NCBI GenBank assembly: GCA_964461265.1
Contig: CAYWTS010000006.1
Coordinates: 1 to 64,000 of the forward strand
Reading direction: 5' to 3'
From: CAYWTS01 sp964461265
Lineage (GTDB): Bacteria; Bacteroidota; Ignavibacteria; Tepidaquicellales; OLB5
DNA: 64,000 nucleotides
Position numbers and translations under genes: made by a program. A model generated the notes under the pieces. That model searched no databases. It worked only from the letters and a program-made list of their open reading frames with translations, and was not told the DNA's origin. How positions within the stretch are numbered: the first letter of the stretch is position 1; each line of letters starts with the position of its first letter. Shown here in pieces: positions 1 to 7,559 of this stretch.

Positions 1-109
1 TGAATTGGTTATCTTTTCATAAAGCCACTCTATTGTTAAGGCTATCAATAAATTACAAACGAAATATTACCATTGAAGTTTATAACATTGTAAACTTAAA
101 TTGCAGTAA

Positions 110-706
110 ATGATTACCAAAGACGAAATAGTCATTATCAAAAACAGTGAAGAAAGGGATATATCGGCTGAATATTTCACAATGCAGTATTGGAAATACC
201 GAAATTACAAATTAAAAGAAACGGGGAAACAAAATTCAGAATTGCAAAAGTTAAAAATTGAATTTCTTGCCGAGTTTGCTTTTATGGAATATTTATGCAA
301 TGAGCTATCAATATGTTTCGACGGTAAAGAACACGACTGGTCAGTAAATAAAGCTGAACTAACTGACAGGAATATATTGCTTATCAGCATCACTGATGCA
401 AAATCAGGGCAAACCATAAGAGAAAAAACTATCGATTTAAAAACTCATTATATCAAAAAGGTTACAGTTGAAGAAATTCTTGGGATACATCCCTATGAAA
501 AGCCGTATTCAGTACTGCTGGAACACCTAAGTTATCCTAAAACCGATATCATAGTGCATGCTTACCTGTTAACAGATAATTCTATTGCATTAGCGGGCTA
601 CCAGAAAGGATTACACGCAGTGCCCGGCATCAAAACTGAATTCTATACAGAGAAAAAAGTAAATGAGTTATTAAAAATGAAAGAACTGATACATGAGTTC
701 TATTGA
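110..706 (+). CDS. hypothetical protein (198 aa)
   Basis: I do not recognise a family. The protein is soluble, with no signal peptide or membrane segment, mixed charge, and a lysine/glutamate-rich C-terminal helix (about residues 182-198). Residues 85-165 alternate short hydrophobic strands with turns, suggesting an alpha/beta or beta fold. The ATG at 110 is the first start in an open frame and the 109 bases before it hold nothing else I can identify. It stands alone: about 200 bases of AT-rich sequence separate it from the next gene on the same strand. Reading-frame length and codon use like its neighbours support a real gene; function is unknown. Confidence 0.6.
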   Translation: MITKDEIVIIKNSEERDISAEYFTMQYWKYRNYKLKETGKQNSELQKLKIEFLAEFAFMEYLCNELSICFDGKEHDWSVNKAELTDRNILLISITDAKSGQTIREKTIDLKTHYIKKVTVEEILGIHPYEKPYSVLLEHLSYPKTDIIVHAYLLTDNSIALAGYQKGLHAVPGIKTEFYTEKKVNELLKMKELIHEFY

Positions 707-856
707 ATTTCTTTATACCATTCGGATAAAAAAGAAGCATACTTAATTTTAAATTACATCTTTCTACAGCAAATACAAAATACCCCATAACCCCTCCTTT
801 GAAAAAAGAGAGAGATAATGGTTGTATTTTTTAGTATCTGGCATATACATTCGAAA

Positions 857-887
857 TTGAAACACCTATTCTTTTTATCTATATTTG
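857..887 (+). promoter_or_regulatory. Bacteroidota-type promoter for the 904 gene
   Basis: TTG at 857-859 and TATATTTG at 880-887 match the -33 TTG and -7 TAnnTTTG elements known from Bacteroides and Flavobacterium, with a 20-base spacer. The start codon follows 16 bases later, so the leader would be very short and without a Shine-Dalgarno site. Confidence 0.6.
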
Positions 888-903
888 TCTAAATTATAAA
901 AAA

Positions 904-2616
904 ATGTTATACAAAGCTAAATCCCGGCTTTTATCCGGAAAAAACAAACTTTTATTCCTGCTTATACCCCTGTCTTTATTAATAGTATCCTGTTCAAGAA
1001 AACCTGACGTGATTTATGTAAACGGAAAGATTTACACAATGGATAAAAACAATTCCATAGTTGAAGCCATCGCCGTAAAAGACGGCAAAATACTTGCGAC
1101 AGGAAAAACTGCCGAACTTACCGAGAAATATTCGGGTGCAAAAACAATTGACCTTAAAGGTAAAACAGCAATTCCCGGTTTCATTGATGCAGAAGGTAAT
1201 CTTATGGAATTCTCAAAACAGCTTAGCCTTGTTGACCTGCGTTTTGCAAAATCGGTTAATGAGATAGTAAAACTTCTAAAGGAAAAAGTTAAGACAGCCA
1301 AGCCGGAGGAATGGGTGGGTGGATTCGGCTGGGATGAAATGAAACTCACAGAGAAAGACCTTGAAAGGCTTGACCGTACTATACTCGATAGCATCAGTGT
1401 ATCGCATTACTTATACCTTGTAAACGCTCTCGGAAATACTACCTGGGTTAACAGTAAGGTGCTTTCTGCTTCTAAGGTTACAAAAGACACTCCTGACCCG
1501 GCAAAAGGTTCAATAGGAGTGCGAACAAATGGTGAACCCAATGGTTTATTTTACGATGATGCACAGGAGTTTATCATTAAAATCATGCCTCCGCCTACAG
1601 AGTCACAGGTTACACAGAATGTTGAACTGGGAATTTCAGAGCTTCATAAATACGGAATAACAAGCATAAGTGATGCCAATATGTCAGAAGAAGTACTGAA
1701 TGTATATAAAAAAATGGTTGATAATAAGAAGCTCAGACTCAGGCTCTATGCAATTTTAAATGGTAAAAGTACACTGTTTGACAAATATCTTCAGTCAGGT
1801 CCGGAAGATTATAACGACAAAATAAAAATTAAGTGTGCAGGGCTGGAATTCGATGGTTACTTTGAAACCCAAGATGCAGCTATGAATCATGATTACTTTA
1901 ATGATCCCAGACGTAAAACACCTTATAGTGACGAATATGATATTCGTGAATTTACAAAAAAGGCATTTGAAAAAGATTTCCAGGTTTCAGTAAAAGCAAT
2001 CGGTGACCGTGCGGTTACACAAACTCTAAATGCAATCGATTCAGCCGGTAAACTAGCTAAAAATAAACCTGGAAGAACGAGACTGGAATATATGGAGTTT
2101 GTTACACCGGGCGATATGCAAAAAATCAAACAGTTGGATATTATTCCATCTATCCGCCCTGAAGTAACGCTTGTTGATAAAATCCTGATTAATGACTTAA
2201 TTAATCCAGAAAACGGTAAAAACCTCGGGTTATGGAACAATCTTTATAAACTGAACAATATAATTATTGCAGGTACCGATTTCCCCTATCACACTATCAA
2301 TCCCCTGATACAAATATATTATCTTTCAACAGGACTTGGGATTGATACATCATACAACAAGCAGTTCAACAATACAGCACAGAAACTCAGCTTATCGGAT
2401 GCTGTTAAGTCATTCACTGTTTGGGCAGCATATGCAACATTTTCTGAGGATGTAAAAGGCTCTATTGAACCGGACAAATATGCAGACTTTATTGTTCTTT
2501 CTAATGATATTTTTACAGCAGACCCAAAAACACTTCTGAATACAAAAATTATACTCACAATATTTGACGGTGAAATAGTCTATGAAAATAAACAAGCGGG
2601 GGCTTACCTTTATTGA
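904..2616 (+). CDS. YtcJ-like amidohydrolase-fold lipoprotein, metal ligands missing
   Basis: The overall match is to the Amidohydro_3 (YtcJ/ExoI) family: a small N-terminal beta domain (residues 35-90), PGFID at 91-95, GGFGWDE near 139-145, AIGDRAV at 365-371 and GTDFP at 457-461 all align with family landmarks. The N terminus has a hydrophobic segment and lipobox (LIVSC, Cys30), so the product should be a lipoprotein. Unusually, each histidine that normally binds the metals is replaced: Glu97 and Asn99 for the first HxH, Ser362 and Lys364 for the second, Tyr396 for the later His; only Asp459 remains. Catalysis by the usual mechanism is therefore unlikely, and a binding role is possible. It overlaps prmC by 4 bases. 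Confidence 0.8.
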   Translation: MLYKAKSRLLSGKNKLLFLLIPLSLLIVSCSRKPDVIYVNGKIYTMDKNNSIVEAIAVKDGKILATGKTAELTEKYSGAKTIDLKGKTAIPGFIDAEGNLMEFSKQLSLVDLRFAKSVNEIVKLLKEKVKTAKPEEWVGGFGWDEMKLTEKDLERLDRTILDSISVSHYLYLVNALGNTTWVNSKVLSASKVTKDTPDPAKGSIGVRTNGEPNGLFYDDAQEFIIKIMPPPTESQVTQNVELGISELHKYGITSISDANMSEEVLNVYKKMVDNKKLRLRLYAILNGKSTLFDKYLQSGPEDYNDKIKIKCAGLEFDGYFETQDAAMNHDYFNDPRRKTPYSDEYDIREFTKKAFEKDFQVSVKAIGDRAVTQTLNAIDSAGKLAKNKPGRTRLEYMEFVTPGDMQKIKQLDIIPSIRPEVTLVDKILINDLINPENGKNLGLWNNLYKLNNIIIAGTDFPYHTINPLIQIYYLSTGLGIDTSYNKQFNNTAQKLSLSDAVKSFTVWAAYATFSEDVKGSIEPDKYADFIVLSNDIFTADPKTLLNTKIILTIFDGEIVYENKQAGAYLY

Positions 2617-3494
2617 CAAAAGTCGAGGGAAAATCGTGGAAACTTATAGAACTTTTAAAAGTTTCTGAAAATTTGTTAAGAGAAAAGGGAGTCGATAATC
2701 CTCGACTAAATGCCGAATTAATGCTTGCCGATGTATTAAAAGTAGATAGAATCAACCTTTACCTCGACTTTGAAAAACCGCTTAATGATGAAGAAATCTC
2801 CAGATATAAAGAAGTTATCAAAAGAAGATTAAACAAAGAACCGTTGCAGTATATACTTGGATTTACCGAGTTCTGGGGTTTAAAATTTGAGGTCAATAGC
2901 TCTGTTTTAATACCAAGACCTGAAACAGAAATGCTCGTTGAAAAGACAATAGATATTATTAAATCGGATAAACTAGAAAATCCCAAAATACTTGAAATCG
3001 GAACAGGTTCAGGATGTATTGCTGTTGCACTCGGCAAATCTGTTAATTGTAATATTGAAGCAATTGATATAAATCCGAAAACGCTTGAAACAGCAGCAAG
3101 GAATGCTGCCATGCACAATGTCCGAAACTCTATTTCATTTCTGAATAAAGATATATTTAAAGACTATACCAACTTCAATAATTTTGACTTGGTGTTAAGC
3201 AATCCGCCCTATATTCATCCAGAAACTTATTCTCGTTTACAGGCAGAAATTAACCAATTCGAACCAAGAATAGCAATCACCGATAATAAAAACGGTTTAA
3301 CTTTCTATGAGAAAATTATAGAACTCTCAAAAAACAACAAAAGTCATTGTACTATACTGCTTGAAATCGGTGATGGAAGAAGTGAAGAAGTGAAAAACAT
3401 ATTTACAAAAAGAGGAATAAAAGATTACAGAATATATAATGACTTGCAAAAAATCCCGCGAGTCATAGAATACGAAGTTAACAAATTATGCTAG
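2613..3494 (+). CDS. prmC: peptide chain release factor N5-glutamine methyltransferase
   Basis: PrmC (HemK) methylates the glutamine of the GGQ motif in release factors RF1 and RF2, using S-adenosylmethionine in the cytoplasm. An N-terminal helical domain (about 1-80) is followed by the Rossmann methyltransferase domain. Visible motifs are the PrmC signature around LIPRPETE (99-106), the SAM-binding EIGTGSG (128-134), and the catalytic NPPY (197-200). Length (293 aa) is usual for the family. The frame has no ATG near the expected N terminus; I take the TTG at 2613, which overlaps the previous stop as TTGA and has a G-rich stretch just upstream. The gene overlaps dtd by 7 bases, suggesting one transcript. 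Confidence 0.93.
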   Translation: MTKVEGKSWKLIELLKVSENLLREKGVDNPRLNAELMLADVLKVDRINLYLDFEKPLNDEEISRYKEVIKRRLNKEPLQYILGFTEFWGLKFEVNSSVLIPRPETEMLVEKTIDIIKSDKLENPKILEIGTGSGCIAVALGKSVNCNIEAIDINPKTLETAARNAAMHNVRNSISFLNKDIFKDYTNFNNFDLVLSNPPYIHPETYSRLQAEINQFEPRIAITDNKNGLTFYEKIIELSKNNKSHCTILLEIGDGRSEEVKNIFTKRGIKDYRIYNDLQKIPRVIEYEVNKLC

Positions 3495-3943
3495 CATTGA
3501 TTCAAAGAGTTTCTGATGCTGCTGTAGCAATAGGCTCTGAAATAACCAGTGAAATAAGAAACGGATTATTGGTCTTCCTCGGTATTAAAAGTGAGGATGA
3601 TGAAAATGAAGCTAAATATTTAGCTGCAAAATCTGTTAATCTGAGAATTTTTAACGATGAAAACGGTAAAATGAACCTCTCCCTGTTTGATATAAACGGT
3701 GAGTTACTTGTTGTCTCACAGTTCACGCTTCATGCCGATACTAAACATGGCAACCGTCCAAGCTTTACGGAAGCAGCACCTCAGCCAAAAGCGGAAGAAT
3801 TGTATAAATGTTTTGTGAATGAGTGCAGGAACCTGTTAGGACATCAAAGGGTTGCAGAAGGCAGATTCAGAGCTATGATGAAGGTTAAATTAATCAACGA
3901 CGGTCCCGTAACAATAATGCTTAGAAGTAAAAATGAGTATTAA
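3488..3943 (+). CDS. dtd: D-aminoacyl-tRNA deacylase
   Basis: Dtd removes D-amino acids (and glycine from tRNA-Ala) wrongly attached to tRNA. The 151-aa product is full length. It starts with the typical MLALIQRVS, carries the active-site SQFTL motif at about residues 77-81 and the second signature, here NDGPVT (family NxGPVT), near residues 137-142. The gene overlaps prmC upstream by 7 bases and the outer-membrane protein gene downstream by 11, so it is probably co-transcribed with both. The grouping with prmC joins two translation-fidelity functions. Confidence 0.95.
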   Translation: MLALIQRVSDAAVAIGSEITSEIRNGLLVFLGIKSEDDENEAKYLAAKSVNLRIFNDENGKMNLSLFDINGELLVVSQFTLHADTKHGNRPSFTEAAPQPKAEELYKCFVNECRNLLGHQRVAEGRFRAMMKVKLINDGPVTIMLRSKNEY

Positions 3944-4547
3944 ACATTTAAAAATAATATTATTAGTTTTATTTCTATTAATATTTACAAGCCGGATTAC
4001 AGCACAGGACACACTTAAAACACAATCAACAAGAAAGGTAACCATCGGGGGGATATTCCTTAGCTTAGGCGGAGGGATAGATATACCGGTGGGTTCATTC
4101 AAGGATAATTCTAATGTTACTTTTGGAATCCTGGGCAGGCTTGAATATACATCTACAACCATTTTCCCATTCGTAATAGGAGGAGAGATTGATTATTTTT
4201 CCCATAAAGGAGCCGATGATTTTATTACACGTAACCTGCTGAATACATTCGATACAAGAATACTTTCAGCTGGTTTAAATGTTGAGATTGTGTTATCTAA
4301 ATTTATAAGAACTCCTTATACAACACTATTTTTAACATTAGATGTTAAGACAAATTTCATCAGCCGTGAGTATGATGAAAATAAAACGATTGAAAACATG
4401 CCTCTTAAGGATACTAAAATCAGTATCGGAGCCGGTGCGGGATTTACGGTTTTTATCTTCGATTTTTATTGCAAATACAATTACATGAAAGACCTCTCGA
4501 ATATCGGTGTTTATACAAAGTTGAAAATTCCTGTGATACGCTTTTAA
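3933..4547 (+). CDS. predicted outer-membrane beta-barrel protein
   Basis: No named family is recognised. The first 25 residues form a signal peptide (hydrophobic core rich in Leu/Ile, cleavage likely after ...RITA before QDT). The remainder alternates short amphipathic strands and glycine-rich turns (for example LSLGGGIDIPVG), and ends in a hydrophobic strand with terminal Phe, features of small Bacteroidota outer-membrane barrels of the OMP_b-brl type. The 11-base overlap with dtd and 3-base spacing to the site-2 protease suggest an operon. Function unknown. Confidence 0.65.
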   Translation: MSIKHLKIILLVLFLLIFTSRITAQDTLKTQSTRKVTIGGIFLSLGGGIDIPVGSFKDNSNVTFGILGRLEYTSTTIFPFVIGGEIDYFSHKGADDFITRNLLNTFDTRILSAGLNVEIVLSKFIRTPYTTLFLTLDVKTNFISREYDENKTIENMPLKDTKISIGAGAGFTVFIFDFYCKYNYMKDLSNIGVYTKLKIPVIRF

Positions 4548-4550
4548 CTT

Positions 4551-5252
4551 ATGGGACAATTCGATATAAAGTCATATTTGGATAACATTTACGTTGTTCC
4601 AATCCTCATTTTTTCGGTAGTAATTCACGAAATGGCGCATGGCTGGGTTGCCTTAAAATGCGGTGATACAACTGCACGAGACCTCGGACGGCTTACACTT
4701 AACCCGATTCCCCATATTGACCTCTGGGGTTCAATAGTAATACCTTTAATTTCAGTTCTGACAACCGGGCGTGTTCTGATTGCATGGGCAAAGCCGGTCC
4801 CGGTTGATCCAAGAAATTTCAGCAATTTCCGGAGAGACGATTCGCTCGTTACTGCCGCAGGACCTGTTTCAAATCTTATCATAGCATTTTTGTGTGTCCT
4901 ATGCTTTGCCGGCATTTACCATTTATCGCATTTATTTCAATTAGACGGGGGCTCATTTTCATCTGAATTTTTTATTTACATGCTTAAGATGTTCTCGGCA
5001 GGTATTTTGCTGAATGTATCGCTTGCTGTTTTTAATTTGTTACCTGTACCCCCGCTCGACGGCTCCCACCTGCTTGCAAACATCCTTCCCGATGAAATAG
5101 GATTCCGTTTCAGGCAGATCGGATTTATGGGTATTTTTATAATATTAATACTTTTCAATTATGTCCCGGGTTTTACGCAATTTTTCATAAATATTATTTA
5201 TTCTGTTGCACAACCCTACTTAAACCTACTAAAAATTTTTATATATGAATAA
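4551..5252 (+). CDS. site-2 protease family zinc metalloprotease (M50)
   Basis: An intramembrane zinc protease of the compact M50 type, expected to cut membrane-spanning substrates. The zinc-binding HEMAH motif is at residues 26-30 within the first membrane segment, and the third ligand lies in NLLPVPPLDG (162-171, Asp170). GPVSN (104-108) is also typical. Four to six hydrophobic segments are visible. At 233 aa it lacks the PDZ domain of RseP, so it belongs to the short bacterial group whose substrates are mostly unknown. It lies 3 bases after the outer-membrane protein gene and overlaps the DUF1232 gene by 8 bases. Confidence 0.88.
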   Translation: MGQFDIKSYLDNIYVVPILIFSVVIHEMAHGWVALKCGDTTARDLGRLTLNPIPHIDLWGSIVIPLISVLTTGRVLIAWAKPVPVDPRNFSNFRRDDSLVTAAGPVSNLIIAFLCVLCFAGIYHLSHLFQLDGGSFSSEFFIYMLKMFSAGILLNVSLAVFNLLPVPPLDGSHLLANILPDEIGFRFRQIGFMGIFIILILFNYVPGFTQFFINIIYSVAQPYLNLLKIFIYE

Positions 5253-5601
5253 CCAAAGCATAACAATAGCAGAAGCCAATGAAATAATGGGTGAGTATTA
5301 CCCTCAGGAAGAATATACCGAAAATGATACAGCTGATCTCGATAATCAGCTTAATAATAAAATTGAGAACACAAAAAGCAAAATAAACTTTCTCTGCCAT
5401 ATAAAAGCTTTAAGAAATTACTTTTTAGATAAAAACGTTAAATGGTTCAGGAAATCGGTGGTTGTTGCTGCTTTGGTTTATTTCATAACCCCTATTGATA
5501 CTATCCCTGATATCTCACCTTTTATTGGGTTCCTTGATGACCTTGGGATTATTGCATGGACAATTAAATTTCTGGGTGATGAAATAAAGAGATATTATTA
5601 A
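5245..5601 (+). CDS. YkvA/DUF1232 family membrane protein
   Basis: The C-terminal half (about residues 65-118) matches DUF1232: a positively charged entry, a hydrophobic segment (VVVAALVYFITP) and the family hallmark ITPIDTIPDISPFIGFLDD-like run, followed by a second hydrophobic stretch. The N-terminal 60 residues are acidic and probably disordered. The role of the family is not established; members often sit beside membrane-quality genes. It overlaps the site-2 protease by 8 bases, which suggests linked expression, and is the last gene of the plus-strand group; the next gene is convergent. Confidence 0.8.
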   Translation: MNNQSITIAEANEIMGEYYPQEEYTENDTADLDNQLNNKIENTKSKINFLCHIKALRNYFLDKNVKWFRKSVVVAALVYFITPIDTIPDISPFIGFLDDLGIIAWTIKFLGDEIKRYY

Positions 5602-5657
5602 AAAATAAAACTAATTACTTGTGTTACGTCTTTAAGCCGCAGCACGAGTAACAGCCA

Positions 5658-6761
5658 TTAAAACTTCCTGTTCTTCCAGCTTATCTTCCCGTCTAATAGC
5701 AGTATAAACGGCATAAAAAAAACATAGACAGCAAAGTAAACCTGGAAGGGAATAAAATACAAAAAAGCTTTTATCATTTTAAACTTTACAGCAGGTATTA
5801 GTATCAAAAAAATATCCAGTAATAATTTTACAATTAAAAAAATCAAATAACTCTGGAAACTAAACACAATCCACCCTAAAAGCAATACAGCACTCATAAT
5901 CCACGAAAATGTCCCAACAATTAAACCCGCAGAAACTGAATCAAGCCCGCCCTTTGCCCAGCGTTTTTTCTGGTTATAGAGCTCTTTAATGCTATAGCAC
6001 GGGAGAGTTAAGTTAACCACATCCCTATCCATCGGGAATTTAGCTTTCCACCCGGTCTTTTTACTGATTGCCTGAAGTAATAGAAAATCCTCTGTAACCG
6101 AAAACTTTAAGCTCTCGTATCCGCCTGATTCGTTATATGCCTTCCTGCGGTATGACATGTTGTTACCCACGTTGCTTATCGGACTGCTCAATCCAAACGA
6201 GGCACATGCAATAGTTAATAGATAAAGCCAGTCAGCCGATTGTATACCCTGGCACATATGTTTCGGTTCAATAACGCTGTAACTGCTAACAATGCCTGTA
6301 TCATCAGAATAATATTTTACCATTTCTTTTGCCCAGGAGGATTTGACCTGTATATCTGCATCAGTGGTTAGAATAATTTCACCGTTTGCATGTTTAATTG
6401 CCTGTGCGAGTGCATTTGTTTTGCCTTTCATTGTTTCTGATTCTGTTACTATCTCAACGTACCGTACAAACTTATAAACATCCTGAAAGCTTTTCATTAT
6501 CTCACCGGTTTTATCTTCCGAGCGGTCGTTAACCAATATTATTTGAAGCTTCTCATAGGGATAGTCGAGGTTAACAAGCGAGTTAATGCAGGGCAGAATT
6601 ACTTTTTCCTCATTCCGCGCAGCTAAGATTATTGAAACTGAAGGGAGCTCATCATCTTTCATTACCTGCTTTTGCAATTTGAAACTGCGGTATAAGCCTA
6701 TATAAAACAAAAGGCTTTCCAGAAGGTAAATGAGAGATATTATATAAATGAAATTATCCAT
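5658..6761 (-). CDS. membrane-anchored family 2 glycosyltransferase
   Basis: A GT-A fold, processive-type glycosyltransferase. An N-terminal membrane anchor (residues 1-24) precedes the nucleotide-sugar domain with ILAARNEE (45-52), Asp79, the metal-binding DAD (134-136), the acceptor-site TED (223-225) and QKKRW (264-268, the QxxRW motif of processive GT2 enzymes). Two or three membrane helices follow from about residue 275 to 355. Donor and product cannot be read from sequence; family relatives make cell-surface polysaccharides or glycolipids. It is monocistronic in appearance, convergent with the DUF1232 gene, and followed on its upstream side by a gene-poor gap. Confidence 0.88.
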   Translation of the reverse strand: MDNFIYIISLIYLLESLLFYIGLYRSFKLQKQVMKDDELPSVSIILAARNEEKVILPCINSLVNLDYPYEKLQIILVNDRSEDKTGEIMKSFQDVYKFVRYVEIVTESETMKGKTNALAQAIKHANGEIILTTDADIQVKSSWAKEMVKYYSDDTGIVSSYSVIEPKHMCQGIQSADWLYLLTIACASFGLSSPISNVGNNMSYRRKAYNESGGYESLKFSVTEDFLLLQAISKKTGWKAKFPMDRDVVNLTLPCYSIKELYNQKKRWAKGGLDSVSAGLIVGTFSWIMSAVLLLGWIVFSFQSYLIFLIVKLLLDIFLILIPAVKFKMIKAFLYFIPFQVYFAVYVFFMPFILLLDGKISWKNRKF

Positions 6762-6945
6762 TAAAAATTCTTATTAAACTGCAAAGTAATTTAATAGTTA
6801 ATTAACACTAATAAACCATTTAAAAAAATGCAGAGAGAAAAAAAAATAAAAAAATAAATTTATAATATGAAATATAACAATAACTTATACCCCCCACTTC
6901 CGATAATTTTTACATTACAATTCGGGACTTTTGTATTATATTATG

Positions 6946-7101
6946 TATAAGTTACTCAAGTTGACCGCCTCCATAATAAAAACCGTTAAAGCGGTTGATA
7001 AGTGGCATTTTTCTATCAATCCCCGAAATGAATGTCGGGGTTGCTAAATAATTATAATTATTAACTTTACTTGTTTGAACGATCAACTTGAGTAACTTAT
7101 A
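6946..7101. repeat. 156-bp element with 19-bp perfect terminal inverted repeats
   Basis: Positions 6946-6964 and 7083-7101 are exact reverse complements of each other (19 bp, beginning TATAAGTTACTCAAG). Between them lie three smaller hairpins: AACCG/CGGTT at 6981-6996, TTGATA/TATCAA at 6995-7019, and CCCCGA/TCGGGG at 7021-7040. There is no coding capacity. The size and ends resemble a miniature inverted-repeat element; no clear target-site duplication is seen. The inner AACCGTT-type hairpin resembles the one at 26162-26177. Confidence 0.7.
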
Positions 7102-7171
7102 TAATGCTTCAGTTGGAAATGAAATAACTGATTTATTGACTAATTATAAGAATAATAATCTTAAATTCAAC

Positions 7172-7431
7172 ATTCTGCCAAAATTATACAGGTTGCATCA
7201 AAATAATCCAAATCCTTTCAATCTTGTTACCACAATAAAATATGACTTACCATTTGACGGAATTTGAAAATCACAATTTATGATATTGCAGGTTGGGTTG
7301 TGTATTCAATAATAGAATTAAAAATAGCAGGAACATATTCGATTCTTTTTAATAGTGTACACTTATCCAGTAGTATTAATTTTACAAAATTTAATCATGG
7401 CAGTATAGTGATATTAAACGGATGGTGCTAA
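7172..7431 (+). pseudogene. relic of a T9SS C-terminal sorting domain
   Basis: Reading from 7172 gives ILPKLYRLHQNNPNPFN followed by VTTIKYDLP, then a stop at 7265-7267. Shifting frame at about 7268 restores KITIYDIAG, then an AGTYSI...LSSSINF tract and a stop at 7432. This is the layout of a CTD (NPNPFN motif, IYDIAG strand, AGTY turn, LSSGVY-like strand), now broken by a stop and a frameshift, with no intact protein upstream. It is probably the tail end of a lost secreted-protein gene. The rest of 6762-7559 shows no gene. Confidence 0.75.
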
Positions 7432-7559
7432 TAAAATAATTTAATAAAGGGTGAACGGTCTCGACCTTTCACTTCAAGTTTATAAGAAAACAGGGACGTA
7501 TATATGCGTCCCCAATAAAAAAAAATATTACACCTTCCCCTTTGCTGAGGGATAGGGTT

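Noticed and set aside
777..830. Repeat element around CCCCATAACCCCTCC
   Set aside because: Looks like a worn copy of C-rich repeats seen near 53303 and 7530, but similarity is too low to define.
1032..1394. 120-aa minus-strand frame
   Set aside because: Antisense to the amidohydrolase-like gene; Ser-rich shadow with no ribosome site.
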